DNA from: Anaerolineae bacterium
GTDB lineage: Bacteria; Chloroflexota; Anaerolineae; B4-G1
NCBI GenBank assembly: GCA_016783285.1
Contig: JADHWW010000110.1
Coordinates: 1-37,383 of the forward strand
DNA: 37,383 nt
Direction of reading: 5' to 3'
Position numbers and translations under genes: made by a program. Shown here one piece after another: positions 15,218 to 23,956 of this stretch (positions within the stretch are counted from its first letter, which is position 1; each line of letters starts with the position of its first letter). Below the pieces are notes generated by a model, which did no database searches, was not told the DNA's origin, and was given only the letters and a program-made list of their open reading frames with translations.

Positions 15218-16422
15218 TGCTCCACCTCAATATCCACAAACGCTGTCATCCCCCACCAGATCGCTGGGTCCATCTCGTCCAGTTCGATGGTCACAGTGTA
15301 ATTGACTCCGCCCGCGCCAGGCTCGGCCATAGGGGAGATATGGGTCACGTAGCCGGTGAAGACCCGCTCCGGGAGGGCGTCAAAGGTGACCATGGTCTGC
15401 TGACCGACCGCCACCCGCGCCACATCAATCTCGTCCAGATCGGTGGTCTCTACCCGCAGCGTGATCAGGTCGCCCAGGGTGATCAGGGACTGATCTGGCA
15501 CAACCAACTCGCCTACCCGCACGTCCACCGCGCCGACGGTGCCATCAAATGGGGCACGCAGTTCGCACCGCTCCAGCGCGACCCGCGCTGCATCCAACGC
15601 CGCCTGGGCTTGGGACACAACTGCTTGGGCCACGGCGACTTCCTCGCCGGTGACGCCCGCCAGGAGCAGGTCGAGCTGGGCCTGCGCGACGTCCTGCTGG
15701 GCTGCGCCAGCCCAAACGCTAGCCTCGGCCGCGCGAACCTGGTCAGCGTTCGCACCAGCCAGCAGTTCGTCAAGTCGAGCCTGGGCAGCAGCCAGTGCCG
15801 TATCTGCAGTGTAGAGATTGTGGCGCGCATGCTCCTCGGGCGTGCCCAGAGCGGGACAAGTCTCATGCTCGACGCCGCCCCGCTTGACGTAATAACACTT
15901 CATCGTCTCATCGTGGGCCTCGCGAGCCACCCATTGCTCTGCCTGGGCCGCCGCCAGTTGCGTCTGGGCTGCGGCGATCTCCGCCTCCGTTGCTCCGGAC
16001 TTGAGATAGTCCCGCTGAGCGGCTGCCTGCGCCAGCGCGGCCCGGGCGGCCTCTACCTGTGCCTCGGCGGCGGCAACCTCTTCCGGGCGCGGCCCGGCCC
16101 GCAGGAGCACCAGTTGAGCCTGGGCGGTCTCCAGCGCCGCCTCCGCCTGTTGCACCGCCAGTTGCGCGTCGGTGGAATCGAGCCGGACCAGCAAGGCATC
16201 TGTCGCCACCTCGTCCCCTGGCTCCACCAACACCTCCACCACCGTGCCGCCGGCCTGGGCGCTGACGGTGGTCCGCACTGCCGGCACTACCTCCCCCGTG
16301 ACGGAGACCACCGGCACGAAGTCCGCCTCCATCTCCGGAGTTGGGGTCTCCTCCGCGCTGGCTCCACAGCCAGAGAGGATCACAGCCAACACCACCAGCC
16401 CTGCAAGACTAGATTTCTTCAT
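15214..16422 (-). CDS. HlyD/MacA-type efflux adaptor, lipoprotein
   Basis: 402 residues. MKKSSLAGLVVLAVILSGC is a lipoprotein signal (lipidated Cys19). Then come a lipoyl-like half (GGTVVEVLVEPGDEV), a long Ala/Gln-rich coiled-coil hairpin with heptad-like AQAQ/AAAQ repeats (about residues 85-265), the second lipoyl half (LRAPFDGTVGAVDVRVGE) and a beta-barrel. It would bridge an ABC permease to the outside. The coiled coil contains an odd Cys-bearing insert (MKCYYVKRGG). The third of three in-frame ATGs (16422) lies best behind GGAGGT. An upstream in-frame extension is only heptamer repeat. It is coupled to the ATPase gene. Confidence 0.88.
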   Translation of the reverse strand: MKKSSLAGLVVLAVILSGCGASAEETPTPEMEADFVPVVSVTGEVVPAVRTTVSAQAGGTVVEVLVEPGDEVATDALLVRLDSTDAQLAVQQAEAALETAQAQLVLLRAGPRPEEVAAAEAQVEAARAALAQAAAQRDYLKSGATEAEIAAAQTQLAAAQAEQWVAREAHDETMKCYYVKRGGVEHETCPALGTPEEHARHNLYTADTALAAAQARLDELLAGANADQVRAAEASVWAGAAQQDVAQAQLDLLLAGVTGEEVAVAQAVVSQAQAALDAARVALERCELRAPFDGTVGAVDVRVGELVVPDQSLITLGDLITLRVETTDLDEIDVARVAVGQQTMVTFDALPERVFTGYVTHISPMAEPGAGGVNYTVTIELDEMDPAIWWGMTAFVDIEVEQ

Positions 16423-16436
16423 CATCATTACCTCCA

Positions 16437-16506
16437 TTCGTGTTGCGTATTGCGTGTTGCGTGTTTGATCATTTGTCATTTGTCATTTGTCATTGGACAT
16501 TGGTCA
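16437..16506. repeat. Heptanucleotide array (10 units) between permease and adaptor genes
   Basis: Exactly 70 bases hold ten 7-base units. On the minus strand they run TGACCAA, TGTCCAA, TGACAAA three times, TGATCAA, ACACGCA twice, ATACGCA, ACACGAA. The block begins at the permease stop codon and ends at the adaptor's ribosome site. The paralogous permease downstream flank at about 21108-21124 lacks it. Confidence 0.88.
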
Positions 16507-18762
16507 TTCATACCTGAGCGCTTCCACGGGCCGCATCCGCGTCGCCCGCCAGGCCGGGTAGAGCCCGCCCACCACACCGGTCACCAGCGCCACCACTAGC
16601 GCCCGGACGAACAGGTCAGGGCCGTAACTTGCTCTCAGCATGTCCCCCACCAGCGGTATCTGCATTACCCCCCAGGCCAGCCCTAGCCCCAGCAGGATGC
16701 CGCAGGCGCCACCCACGGCACCCAGCGCCAGGGCCTCCTGCAGAATCATCCCCAGCACACGCCGCCGCCGCCAGCCCAGCGCCCGCAGCACGCCGATCTC
16801 CCGCGTCCGTTCCAGCACGCTCATCAGCATCGCGTTCAACATCCCCACCGCGCCGATGAACACCGCCAGGAACGAGATCTGTCCTGCCATCTGGTCCATC
16901 GTCCGCATATCGGGCATGATCTCGACGAACTCGGAAGAAATGGAGCAATCAATCTCCGTGAATCTCTCGTTCAGGTAGTCTTGCATCGCTTCGGCCCGCT
17001 CAGTCGAGCCGTCGCGCAGCTTGATGGCGTACCACGTCACCTGGTGGGGCTTCCCGGCCAGGGCCTGGGCCTCCCGCAGGCCGATGACCACCCCGGCTTC
17101 CTCGTAGCCTATGCCGGTCTCGTAGATACCGACCACGCGGAAGTTGCTTTCCAGGATGCGGAGTGTGTCCCCCACCTCCAGCCCCATCGTTTCCGCCGCC
17201 TGCCGGCCGATGATGGCCTGGTGACGAGCCGCCAGCGGTTCCCCCTCGGCAATATAGAAGTGACGGATGGCGAACTCACGGGGATGATAGCCGAACACGA
17301 TCAATAGCGGGTTCTCTTCGGTGCTGGCGATGGTGATGATGACACCGGAAACCGCCTCCACGTCGGGCAGGGCAGCGATGCGTGCTCCCACCCGCTGGTC
17401 AATGGCGCTGTAGCCCGTGTCGGAAACGTCCGCCTCGATGGCCAGCAAGTCGGTCTGAGCGCTCGTCATCATCGCAGTAAGAACGTCGGCCATCCCCCGC
17501 GTGATACCGCCCAGGGCGACGATGGCGGCGATGGCCACACCGATTCCTAACAGAGTGAGCGTCGTGCGCGTCCGCCGCCGCCAGAGATTGCGCACCGTCA
17601 TGCCGCCAAAGGTAGGGGCCAGGATTGTCCTTGCCCCGCCCCCCTCGTACCGCAGCGCCTCCAGCGGCAGAAGGCGGCTGGCCCACCAGGCCGGGTATGC
17701 TCCGCCCACCAGCCCCAACACGACCACCGTGATGATGGCACGGGCGAAGAGTTCAGAGGAGAACTGCACTCCTAGCACCCCCATGAAAGGAATAGAGCCG
17801 CGCAGCAGGTAGATAGCTGCTACCCCCAGGCCGGTGCCCGCCAGTCCCCCCAAGAAGGAGAGGGCCAGCGACTCGCCCAGGATGAGACGCAGCACCCGGC
17901 CCCGTCGCCAGCCCAACGCCCGCAGTAGCCCGATCTCCCGCGTGCGTTCAAAGACCGACATGAATAGCGTGTTGGTCATCCCCACCCCGCCAATGATCAC
18001 CGCCAATGCGGCGATACCCCAGGCGAACCCCTCTATAATCTCCACCATCTGCTGCCGGTTGGCGAACTCGGAGGTGGTGGAGAGGGTCAGGTCGTCGAAG
18101 TGCCGTTCCGCCCGCACCCGCAGCCGGGCTTCGTCGGCGGAATCGCGCAGCCGGATGTAGAACATAGAGACGCGGCGCGGCTGCAGCAGGAGCGACTGGG
18201 CCTCATCCAGCGGAATGACCGCACCCCCTTCCTCGAAGGCATCCCCCGTCTCGTAGATGCCGACGATGCGGAAAGTGCCACCGGTGATATGCAAGGTATC
18301 GCCCACATCTTTGCCGAAACTCTCAGCGGCGGCGCGGCCCAGCAAGGTTGGCTTTCCCCGCACGCCCCTGCTCTGGCCGGTCTCCGACCGGGCTAGCCCC
18401 TGCCCGTCCACGATCTTGAAATGTTCGATGGCAAAGCCCTGCGGATCGTAGCCGAAGACGTAGAAGTAGGGGACGCCCTCGGCTTTCACGTTACCCATCA
18501 GCATGCCGGTTACGTCGGCGACCTCAGGCCAGGCGAGCAACTGTTCGACGACCACCTCCTCGACGCCGCCCATCGTGATGTCCATCATGCCAGTCTGGGC
18601 AAGCACCAGGTCGGCCTGGCTGCCCTCGGTTACGGCGGTGTAGCCAGCACGCAGTCCCTCGGCCATTGCCCCCAGCGCGACGATAGCCGCCACGCCGATG
18701 GAAATGCCCACCAGCGTCAGGACCGTGCGTCCTTTGCGGCGGAAGAGGTTCTTGAAGACCAT
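16504..18762 (-). CDS. Double-length FtsX/MacB-type ABC permease (copy 1)
   Basis: 752 residues made of two similar halves. The first begins MVFKNLFRRKGRTVLTLVGISIGVA and the second, near residue 395, begins MTVRNLWRRRTRTTLTLLGIGVA. Each half has an N-terminal membrane helix, a large extracytoplasmic MacB-type domain (GxxAAE...GDTLxI...FRVVGIYETG) and three helices ending in AYPAWWASRLLPLEALRYE-type sequence with the FERTREIGLLRALGWR coupling motif. One polypeptide therefore supplies the eight helices usually given by a dimer. The transported substrate is unknown. It lies 29 bases after a methyltransferase gene and is a clear paralogue of the permease at 21124-23355. Confidence 0.9.
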   Translation of the reverse strand: MVFKNLFRRKGRTVLTLVGISIGVAAIVALGAMAEGLRAGYTAVTEGSQADLVLAQTGMMDITMGGVEEVVVEQLLAWPEVADVTGMLMGNVKAEGVPYFYVFGYDPQGFAIEHFKIVDGQGLARSETGQSRGVRGKPTLLGRAAAESFGKDVGDTLHITGGTFRIVGIYETGDAFEEGGAVIPLDEAQSLLLQPRRVSMFYIRLRDSADEARLRVRAERHFDDLTLSTTSEFANRQQMVEIIEGFAWGIAALAVIIGGVGMTNTLFMSVFERTREIGLLRALGWRRGRVLRLILGESLALSFLGGLAGTGLGVAAIYLLRGSIPFMGVLGVQFSSELFARAIITVVVLGLVGGAYPAWWASRLLPLEALRYEGGGARTILAPTFGGMTVRNLWRRRTRTTLTLLGIGVAIAAIVALGGITRGMADVLTAMMTSAQTDLLAIEADVSDTGYSAIDQRVGARIAALPDVEAVSGVIITIASTEENPLLIVFGYHPREFAIRHFYIAEGEPLAARHQAIIGRQAAETMGLEVGDTLRILESNFRVVGIYETGIGYEEAGVVIGLREAQALAGKPHQVTWYAIKLRDGSTERAEAMQDYLNERFTEIDCSISSEFVEIMPDMRTMDQMAGQISFLAVFIGAVGMLNAMLMSVLERTREIGVLRALGWRRRRVLGMILQEALALGAVGGACGILLGLGLAWGVMQIPLVGDMLRASYGPDLFVRALVVALVTGVVGGLYPAWRATRMRPVEALRYE

Positions 18763-18791
18763 TTACCTTCAATGATAGCCGCTGCTCGCGG

Positions 18792-19439
18792 CTATATCCT
18801 GCGGGCGACGGCGGCGCAATGTCCCATCAGCCCCGCCAGCATACCCTGGCCGCGCTCGTAGTGCTCCAGGTGCAGGCCGTTTTCGGCCAGGCAGGCGTGC
18901 AGCGCCGTCTCCTCCAGTGGGTCCAACCGGGGCAGCAGGCGTCTTACAAGACGACCGGCGCGCGGGGCCGGAATCATGTCGGCAAGGACAAACCATCCGC
19001 CCGGCCTCAGCACGCGGGCTGTCTCAACTACCACCTGTCGCCACCCGCCAGGAATGTGGTGCAACACGTAGAACGAGAAAACGCCGTCGAACTGCGCGTC
19101 GTCGAAGGGCATCGCCCTGGCATCCATGACGCGGAACTCGACCCGTTCGTCGAGGTCGGCCAGCCGCTCCTGGGCCACTGCCACCTGCTCAGGGTCGTAG
19201 TCGCTGGCGACCACCCGCGCGCCGTACCGTTCCACCAGCAGTCGGGTCACCGCTCCCTGCCCACAGCCAATCTCCAGGCACCGTGGCTCCGGCGGCAACG
19301 TCACCCGCTCGAGCAGCGTTCCGGCGACGCGAGCCACCCGCTCCGCGTTGGCAGGGTCGTTGACGAACCGCCTCTCCCCACGGGTCAAGCGCATTATCCG
19401 CCTGGCGAACCAACTGTCCGAAGTCGTTTTCTTCATCAT
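18792..19439 (-). CDS. Class I SAM-dependent methyltransferase
   Basis: About 215 residues, Methyltransf_11-like. Motif I is CLEIGCGQGAVT, followed by the acidic ribose-binding VVASDYDPEQV, the adenine-site MDARAMPFDDAQFDGV and the post-motif VLRPGGWFVLADMIP. The target is unknown. GGAGG precedes two adjacent ATGs (19439 and 19436); I give the first. GC content is high like the surroundings, unlike the next methyltransferase. It sits between the second-group methyltransferases and permease copy 1. Confidence 0.87.
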   Translation of the reverse strand: MMKKTTSDSWFARRIMRLTRGERRFVNDPANAERVARVAGTLLERVTLPPEPRCLEIGCGQGAVTRLLVERYGARVVASDYDPEQVAVAQERLADLDERVEFRVMDARAMPFDDAQFDGVFSFYVLHHIPGGWRQVVVETARVLRPGGWFVLADMIPAPRAGRLVRRLLPRLDPLEETALHACLAENGLHLEHYERGQGMLAGLMGHCAAVARRI

Positions 19440-19467
19440 CACCCTCCTCAATCTTGCTTTCCAACAT

Positions 19468-20073
19468 TTACTCTTCAGAAAACATGCTCAGCCAAAGGAA
19501 GTAATTCTTTACCTTCCAGTTTTGCAACTTTGATTGGCTCAATAAGTCTTTTACTTCTTTTGGCGAATATGAAGCCCTGACGTGTTCCGTGAAGATTCCC
19601 AACCAAGATCTTCTGAAATCACTTATGAAGAACCTACCTTGGGGCTTAAGAACTCGTTGGATTTCATTGAACATCTTTATTGGGTTCTTTATCAAATGGA
19701 GTGTATCGCTGCTGATCACCAAATCAAATGTATCGTCCTCAAAGGGCATATCTTCAACATTCCCTTTTTGAAAGGAAACTCTCAAAGACACTTCACTCTT
19801 TTGAGCATTATCTCTGGCCAACTCTAATATCACATCAGAAAGATCCAAACCTACAACTTGAACACCAGGGATCCCTTTGGCAAATTCGATGGCAAGTGAA
19901 GCAGTGCCAGTTCCCACGTCCAGGGCTTTGCCATCGGTTAGTCCCCATTTTCTAGCTACGGAGACGAAACTCTTCGACACCAGCCGCATCCATTGCCTGA
20001 CCTCTTTGTTGTATCTTTTCGCAGTTTCCATATCTTCAAAGACTCCGCACTCCAATGGTTTCCTTTTTATCAT
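19468..20073 (-). CDS. Class I SAM-dependent methyltransferase, AT-rich
   Basis: 201 residues. Motif I is ALDVGTGTASLAIEFA, then VVGLDLSDVILELA, GNVEDMPFEDDTFDLVISSDTLH and the post-motif VLKPQGRFFISDF; the gene is complete. GC content is clearly lower than its neighbours, with many AAA/GAA/TTT codons, which suggests recent acquisition. I chose the ATG at 20073 because GGAGG is 8 bases upstream; the ATG at 20079 lies too close to it. The 196 bases upstream (20074-20269) hold no gene and no convincing promoter. Confidence 0.88.
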   Translation of the reverse strand: MIKRKPLECGVFEDMETAKRYNKEVRQWMRLVSKSFVSVARKWGLTDGKALDVGTGTASLAIEFAKGIPGVQVVGLDLSDVILELARDNAQKSEVSLRVSFQKGNVEDMPFEDDTFDLVISSDTLHLIKNPIKMFNEIQRVLKPQGRFFISDFRRSWLGIFTEHVRASYSPKEVKDLLSQSKLQNWKVKNYFLWLSMFSEE

Positions 20074-20269
20074 GAACATATCCTCCTTTAACGTGATCGA
20101 GGCTTGCGAAGTTTGCCGCGCCGCCGCTATCGAGTCGAATTCCCTTTGTCTGTAACCTCCGCTGCTCCTTCAATTCTCGTCTCAAACCAAGCAGCAAATT
20201 GGGCCGTCAGGCGCAAGCCCCGTGTTGAGTGATGTTGCCAGCCAACAGAGAGCAGAATTGGCTCTTGCC

Positions 20270-20935
20270 TCACAGCCTTTCGGCCAAAATGTCCCAGTGG
20301 ACACTCAGGACTTGGCGACCAGAACCATCAATGAATTCCTGCGCGTCTCTTTCGAGTTCGATCACCCGAAAACCGCGCAATAGCGCTCTTGCTTCATCCT
20401 CGCTGAAAAAGTGATGCGGAACGCCTGGCTGATCAGCGTCCTCTGGGGCGAGGTAGGTGCCGCTTCCAATCTGTTCTCCTCGACCGTCTTGGTAGTCGCC
20501 CCTCGCGCACTCCGTAGCAAAAAACAACCCTCCAGGACGGAGTGTCCTTCTCATCTCTTCCATAGCGGTTCGGATATTGGCGCTGGTATTGTGATGCAAG
20601 ACACTCACGCTGACTATGCCATCGAAGAAGTCATCTGGGTATGGAAGGGCGGTCATGTCAGCCTGCTGCAAGTTGGCCCGCAAACCTTCACCAGTTAACC
20701 ACTGAGATGTGTGCTCAACCCCTTCCGGAGAGATATCGAGGGCATACACTTCAAACCCTTCTTGAGCCAGATAGACCGTGTGTCTCCCTGCCCCACACCC
20801 CAAGTCCAGCACCCTCTTCATCCCTCTTCTCCTCATCTCCTGGCTCAATACTCTGACTTTTTCGTGCGGCTCTTGGTAACTCCAACTAACCCAACATGGC
20901 TTTCTTGAAGTAGATCCATTCAATCCTGTCGCCAT
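20270..20935 (-). CDS. Class I SAM-dependent methyltransferase
   Basis: 221 residues. Motif I is RVLDLGCGAGRHTVYLA, followed by VYALDISPEGV, the adenine-site ADMTALPYPDDFFDG, and TLRPGGLFFAT. The C-terminal part has HHFFSEDEARALL, seen in tellurite-resistance/TehB-like and sugar-O-methyltransferase relatives. The ATG at 20935 follows GGGGAGA. The gene follows the adaptor remnant by 55 bases. With its two downstream neighbours it forms a methyltransferase trio between the two permease genes. Confidence 0.87.
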   Translation of the reverse strand: MATGLNGSTSRKPCWVSWSYQEPHEKVRVLSQEMRRRGMKRVLDLGCGAGRHTVYLAQEGFEVYALDISPEGVEHTSQWLTGEGLRANLQQADMTALPYPDDFFDGIVSVSVLHHNTSANIRTAMEEMRRTLRPGGLFFATECARGDYQDGRGEQIGSGTYLAPEDADQPGVPHHFFSEDEARALLRGFRVIELERDAQEFIDGSGRQVLSVHWDILAERL

Positions 20936-20990
20936 CTTCTCCCCTCTAACGCTGGCAATTTCGCCCAACTTTGTGTTTCACGTGCTCACC

Positions 20991-21107
20991 CTACTCATAG
21001 GCGGAAGCCCTCGCGACGTCAAATCGGCCACACTCTCGCAGCGTGGCGGCTGACCGCTGCAGCGCGGCCCGCACCGTCAGTCCTGCGACAATAGCCTTCT
21101 GCATCAT
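20991..21107 (-). pseudogene. Remnant of a second efflux-adaptor gene (5' end only)
   Basis: Directly after permease copy 2, in the position where permease copy 1 is followed by its adaptor, a 38-codon frame begins MMQKAIVAGLTV. The intact adaptor begins MMKKSSLAGLVV. The upstream AAGGTAACGATGATG also matches the adaptor's GGAGGTAATGATGATG. After about residue 14 the similarity ends and the frame closes at TAG (20991-20993). I read it as the surviving translation start and signal peptide of a duplicated adaptor whose body was deleted. Confidence 0.6.
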
Positions 21108-21123
21108 CGTTACCTTCAATTGG

Positions 21124-23355
21124 TCATTCATACCTGAGCGCCTCCACCGGCCGCATGCGCGTCGCCCGCCAGGCCGGGTAGAGCCCGCCCAGCACCCCAG
21201 CGATCATCGCCACCACAATCGCCTGCACGAATATCTGAGGCGTGTAGGCAGACTCAATCGCCCCTCCCCATACCCCCGTCAAGCCGATCAATCCACCCAT
21301 CCCCAACCCCAGGGGGATACCGCAAACGCCGCCTACCATCCCCAACACCAGCGACTCCTTCAGAATCATTCCCAACACCTGCCGCCGCCGCCAACCCAGG
21401 CTGCGCAGCACGCCGATCTCGCGCGTTCGTTCCAGCACGCTCATCAACATCGTGTTCAGCATCCCCACCGCGCCGATGAACACCGCCAGGAACGAGATCT
21501 GGTCTACCATATCCTGGAGCACCCGAAAATCGCTCATGGCTTCACTGAGCTCGGAGGTGAGGGCAAAATCAATCTCCGGAAAAGTCGCTGCCAGATCTTC
21601 CTTCACCGCCTCGGCCTGCTCCGGATCGCGCAGGCTGATGAGGTAGAACTGCACCTGGCGCGGCTTCCCGGTGAGCATCTGCGCCTCCCGCAGGCCAATG
21701 ATCACGCCGGCATCCTCAAATGCCTGGCCGGTCTCGTAGATACCGACCACGCGAAAGTTGCTGTTCATCAGACGAAGCGTATCGCCCACTTCCGACCCCA
21801 TCTTCTCTGCCGCCATCCGACCGACAATGACCTGGCGGCGGGCCGCCAACGGCTCCCCATCAATGATGCGATAATGGCGGATGGCGAATTCGCGTGGGTG
21901 ATAGGCGGCCACGAGCAGCATAGGCATCTTATCGGTGCTGGCGCCGGTCCAGAACATGCCGGAGACAGCATTCACGTCGGATCGGGCGGCGATGCGCGCC
22001 CCTACTCGCTCGTCAATGGCGCTAAAGTCCGCGTCAACGTCCGCCTCGGCGGCGAACAGGTCGGTCTGGCTATCCCGCATCATCACGTTGAACGCGCCCA
22101 ACATTCCCTCGGCCATTCCCCCCAGGCCAATGACGGCGGCAATGCTCACGCCGATGCTCAGTAGGGTCAGCGCCGTGCGCGTCCGCCGCCGCCAGAGATT
22201 GCGCACCGTCATTCCGCCAGGCAGCCGGGACGCCCGCGCCTTGCCGCCACCTTCGTATTGCAGCGCCTCCACCGGCAGCAACCGGCTGGCCCACCAGGCC
22301 GGGTACGCCCCGCCCACCAGTCCCAGCACGACCACGGTGACCAAAGCGCGGGCGAAGAGGTCGGGCGTTAGTTGGCCCCCGAACACGCTCAACACGGACC
22401 CGGATTTGCTGATCGCCGCGAGAGATAGCACCCCCAGGCCGCTGCCCACCAGCCCGCCCAACAGGGCCAGGAGGATGGCTTCCCCGAGGATCATGCCTAT
22501 CACACGCCGCCGCCGCCAGCCCAGGCTGCGCAGGACGCCGATCTCGCGCGTGCGCTCAAAGACCGACATAAAGAGCGTGTTGGTCATGGTGATCCCGCCG
22601 ATGACGACCGCCAGGCCCGCGACCGCCATCGCCATCCCATCCAACATCTCGAGTATCTGCTCCTGGTCTACAAATCCCGCCGAGGTCGAGACGGTCAAGT
22701 CGGAGAAACGGTGCTCTATCCGGTCCCGCAGCCGGTCGGCCTTATCGGGATCGCTCAGCTTGACGTAGAGCATTGAGACGCGGTGTGGCTGCAGGGCCAG
22801 CGCCTGAGCCTCTCGCAGCGGGACGACCGCCGCGCCGTCCTGGAACCCGCTTCCCGTCTCGTAGATGCCGACGATGCGGAAGACACTGCCGGTGATGCGG
22901 AGTGTATCATCTACCTGCAAGTCCATGCTCTGCGCCGTTCGCCGGCCCAGGATGAGGGGCTTGCCGCGCACGCCGCGCGCCTCCGCCAACGATTGTCCCT
23001 CGACTATGCGAAAGTGGTCTATGGCAAAGCCATCGGGATCGTAGCCAAAGAGGAAGAGATAAGTCTCGTTATCAATCAGGGCATTGGTGAAGAGCATGCC
23101 ATCTACATCGGCCACCTCCGGCAGAACGCGAACTTCGTCGGCCAGCGCCTCATCAACACTGCTGATCAGGGAACTCATCGCGTTGGCCTGACTGAGCACC
23201 AGGTCAGCCTGACTGCCCTGCGACATGGCAGCGAAGCCTGACTTTAGTCCTCCGGCTACCGCCCCCAGCGCGATGATGGCAGCCACGCCGATGGAAATGC
23301 CCACCAGGGTGAGGGTGGTGCGTCCTTTGCGGCGGAATAAATTCTTGAATACCAT
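21124..23355 (-). CDS. Double-length FtsX/MacB-type ABC permease (copy 2)
   Basis: 743 residues with the same two-half layout as copy 1: MVFKNLFRRKGRTTLTLVG at the start, MTVRNLWRRRTRTALTLLSIGV near the middle, two FERTREIG/LERTREIG coupling motifs and two PAWWASRLLPVEAL or PAWRATRMRPVEAL ends. The copies are obvious paralogues that also share flanking DNA past the stop codon, so a permease-adaptor unit was duplicated. The ATG at 23355 overlaps the TGA of the upstream, out-of-frame ICMT tail (TGATG). No ATPase gene is adjacent, so it probably shares the one at 14393-15217. Confidence 0.9.
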   Translation of the reverse strand: MVFKNLFRRKGRTTLTLVGISIGVAAIIALGAVAGGLKSGFAAMSQGSQADLVLSQANAMSSLISSVDEALADEVRVLPEVADVDGMLFTNALIDNETYLFLFGYDPDGFAIDHFRIVEGQSLAEARGVRGKPLILGRRTAQSMDLQVDDTLRITGSVFRIVGIYETGSGFQDGAAVVPLREAQALALQPHRVSMLYVKLSDPDKADRLRDRIEHRFSDLTVSTSAGFVDQEQILEMLDGMAMAVAGLAVVIGGITMTNTLFMSVFERTREIGVLRSLGWRRRRVIGMILGEAILLALLGGLVGSGLGVLSLAAISKSGSVLSVFGGQLTPDLFARALVTVVVLGLVGGAYPAWWASRLLPVEALQYEGGGKARASRLPGGMTVRNLWRRRTRTALTLLSIGVSIAAVIGLGGMAEGMLGAFNVMMRDSQTDLFAAEADVDADFSAIDERVGARIAARSDVNAVSGMFWTGASTDKMPMLLVAAYHPREFAIRHYRIIDGEPLAARRQVIVGRMAAEKMGSEVGDTLRLMNSNFRVVGIYETGQAFEDAGVIIGLREAQMLTGKPRQVQFYLISLRDPEQAEAVKEDLAATFPEIDFALTSELSEAMSDFRVLQDMVDQISFLAVFIGAVGMLNTMLMSVLERTREIGVLRSLGWRRRQVLGMILKESLVLGMVGGVCGIPLGLGMGGLIGLTGVWGGAIESAYTPQIFVQAIVVAMIAGVLGGLYPAWRATRMRPVEALRYE

Positions 23356-23477
23356 CAGTCGCTCCTCGTGATGCGGGGTATGTACCGCCCCGTTTGGGCG
23401 CAATACGCCGCGTACTCGGCTCCGTGCGCCTGGCGCAGGTACGTTTCCTCGGCCTGGACCTTCAAGTGGTAGCCGAC
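23355..23477 (-). pseudogene. Out-of-frame C-terminal end of the sixth ICMT-like gene
   Basis: Forty codons read in the frame next to the upstream coding sequence give VGYHLKVQAEETYLRQ...HGAEYAAYC...GRYIPRI. This is exactly the C-terminus expected for an isoprenylcysteine-methyltransferase-like protein, with the Glu pair that helps bind SAM. It ends in TGA overlapping the permease ATG. It joins the 23462-23956 gene if one T is restored in the TTTT run at 23478-23481. Confidence 0.75.
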
Positions 23478-23956
23478 AAAATGAGGACGACGGATGCCAG
23501 CGCCAGGAAGCTGGGAGCGATCAGGCAGGTCCCCAGCACGCAGAGATACACCCCCAGCGCCACAGGATTACGCACGTAGCGATAGATTCCCCTGGTGACC
23601 AGGCCGGTCTTGTCTCTGGGAAGAGCCACGCGGAACGACTCGCCCAGCGTCACCTCGCCGACGACGCCCACCAGCAGTCCGCCGACGCACAGCGCGATGC
23701 CCACTCCCTGGGCGACATCGTTATCCAAGAGAGCAATGCGCCCGAACCAGGCCACGCTGTGGGCGTCAAAGACGTAGAACAATGTCACGGTCAGCCAGAG
23801 CAACGTGGCAACGGTGGTGACCACGGCCACTCCCACGTTTCCGTTCGCCACCCCCTTTGGATCGTGCCCCCGCCGCCGCACGAAAACTATGGTAGCGACG
23901 AGAGCGATGAGAAAGAGGGCCAAAACAGTGGTCAGAAAAACCTGATCGTAAGTCAT
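23462..23956 (-). CDS. ICMT/PEMT-like membrane methyltransferase, frameshifted
   Basis: 164 residues in the open frame, with about four membrane segments and the SAM-site signature GIYRYVRNPVALGVYL (Asn replaces the usual His before Pro). The frame ends prematurely in SATT, while the missing C-terminus continues in the adjacent frame to 23355; one extra T at 23478-23481 would give a 200-residue protein. This is the shorter ICMT subtype, distinct from the five long paralogues upstream. The ATG at 23956 overlaps the preceding stop (ATGA). It may be a real inactivation or a sequence error. Confidence 0.75.
   Translation of the reverse strand: MTYDQVFLTTVLALFLIALVATIVFVRRRGHDPKGVANGNVGVAVVTTVATLLWLTVTLFYVFDAHSVAWFGRIALLDNDVAQGVGIALCVGGLLVGVVGEVTLGESFRVALPRDKTGLVTRGIYRYVRNPVALGVYLCVLGTCLIAPSFLALASVVLILSATT

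Noticed and set aside
16423..16479. Longer adaptor N-terminus
   Set aside because: The extra residues are encoded by the heptamer array, and the lipoprotein signal begins after GGAGGT.
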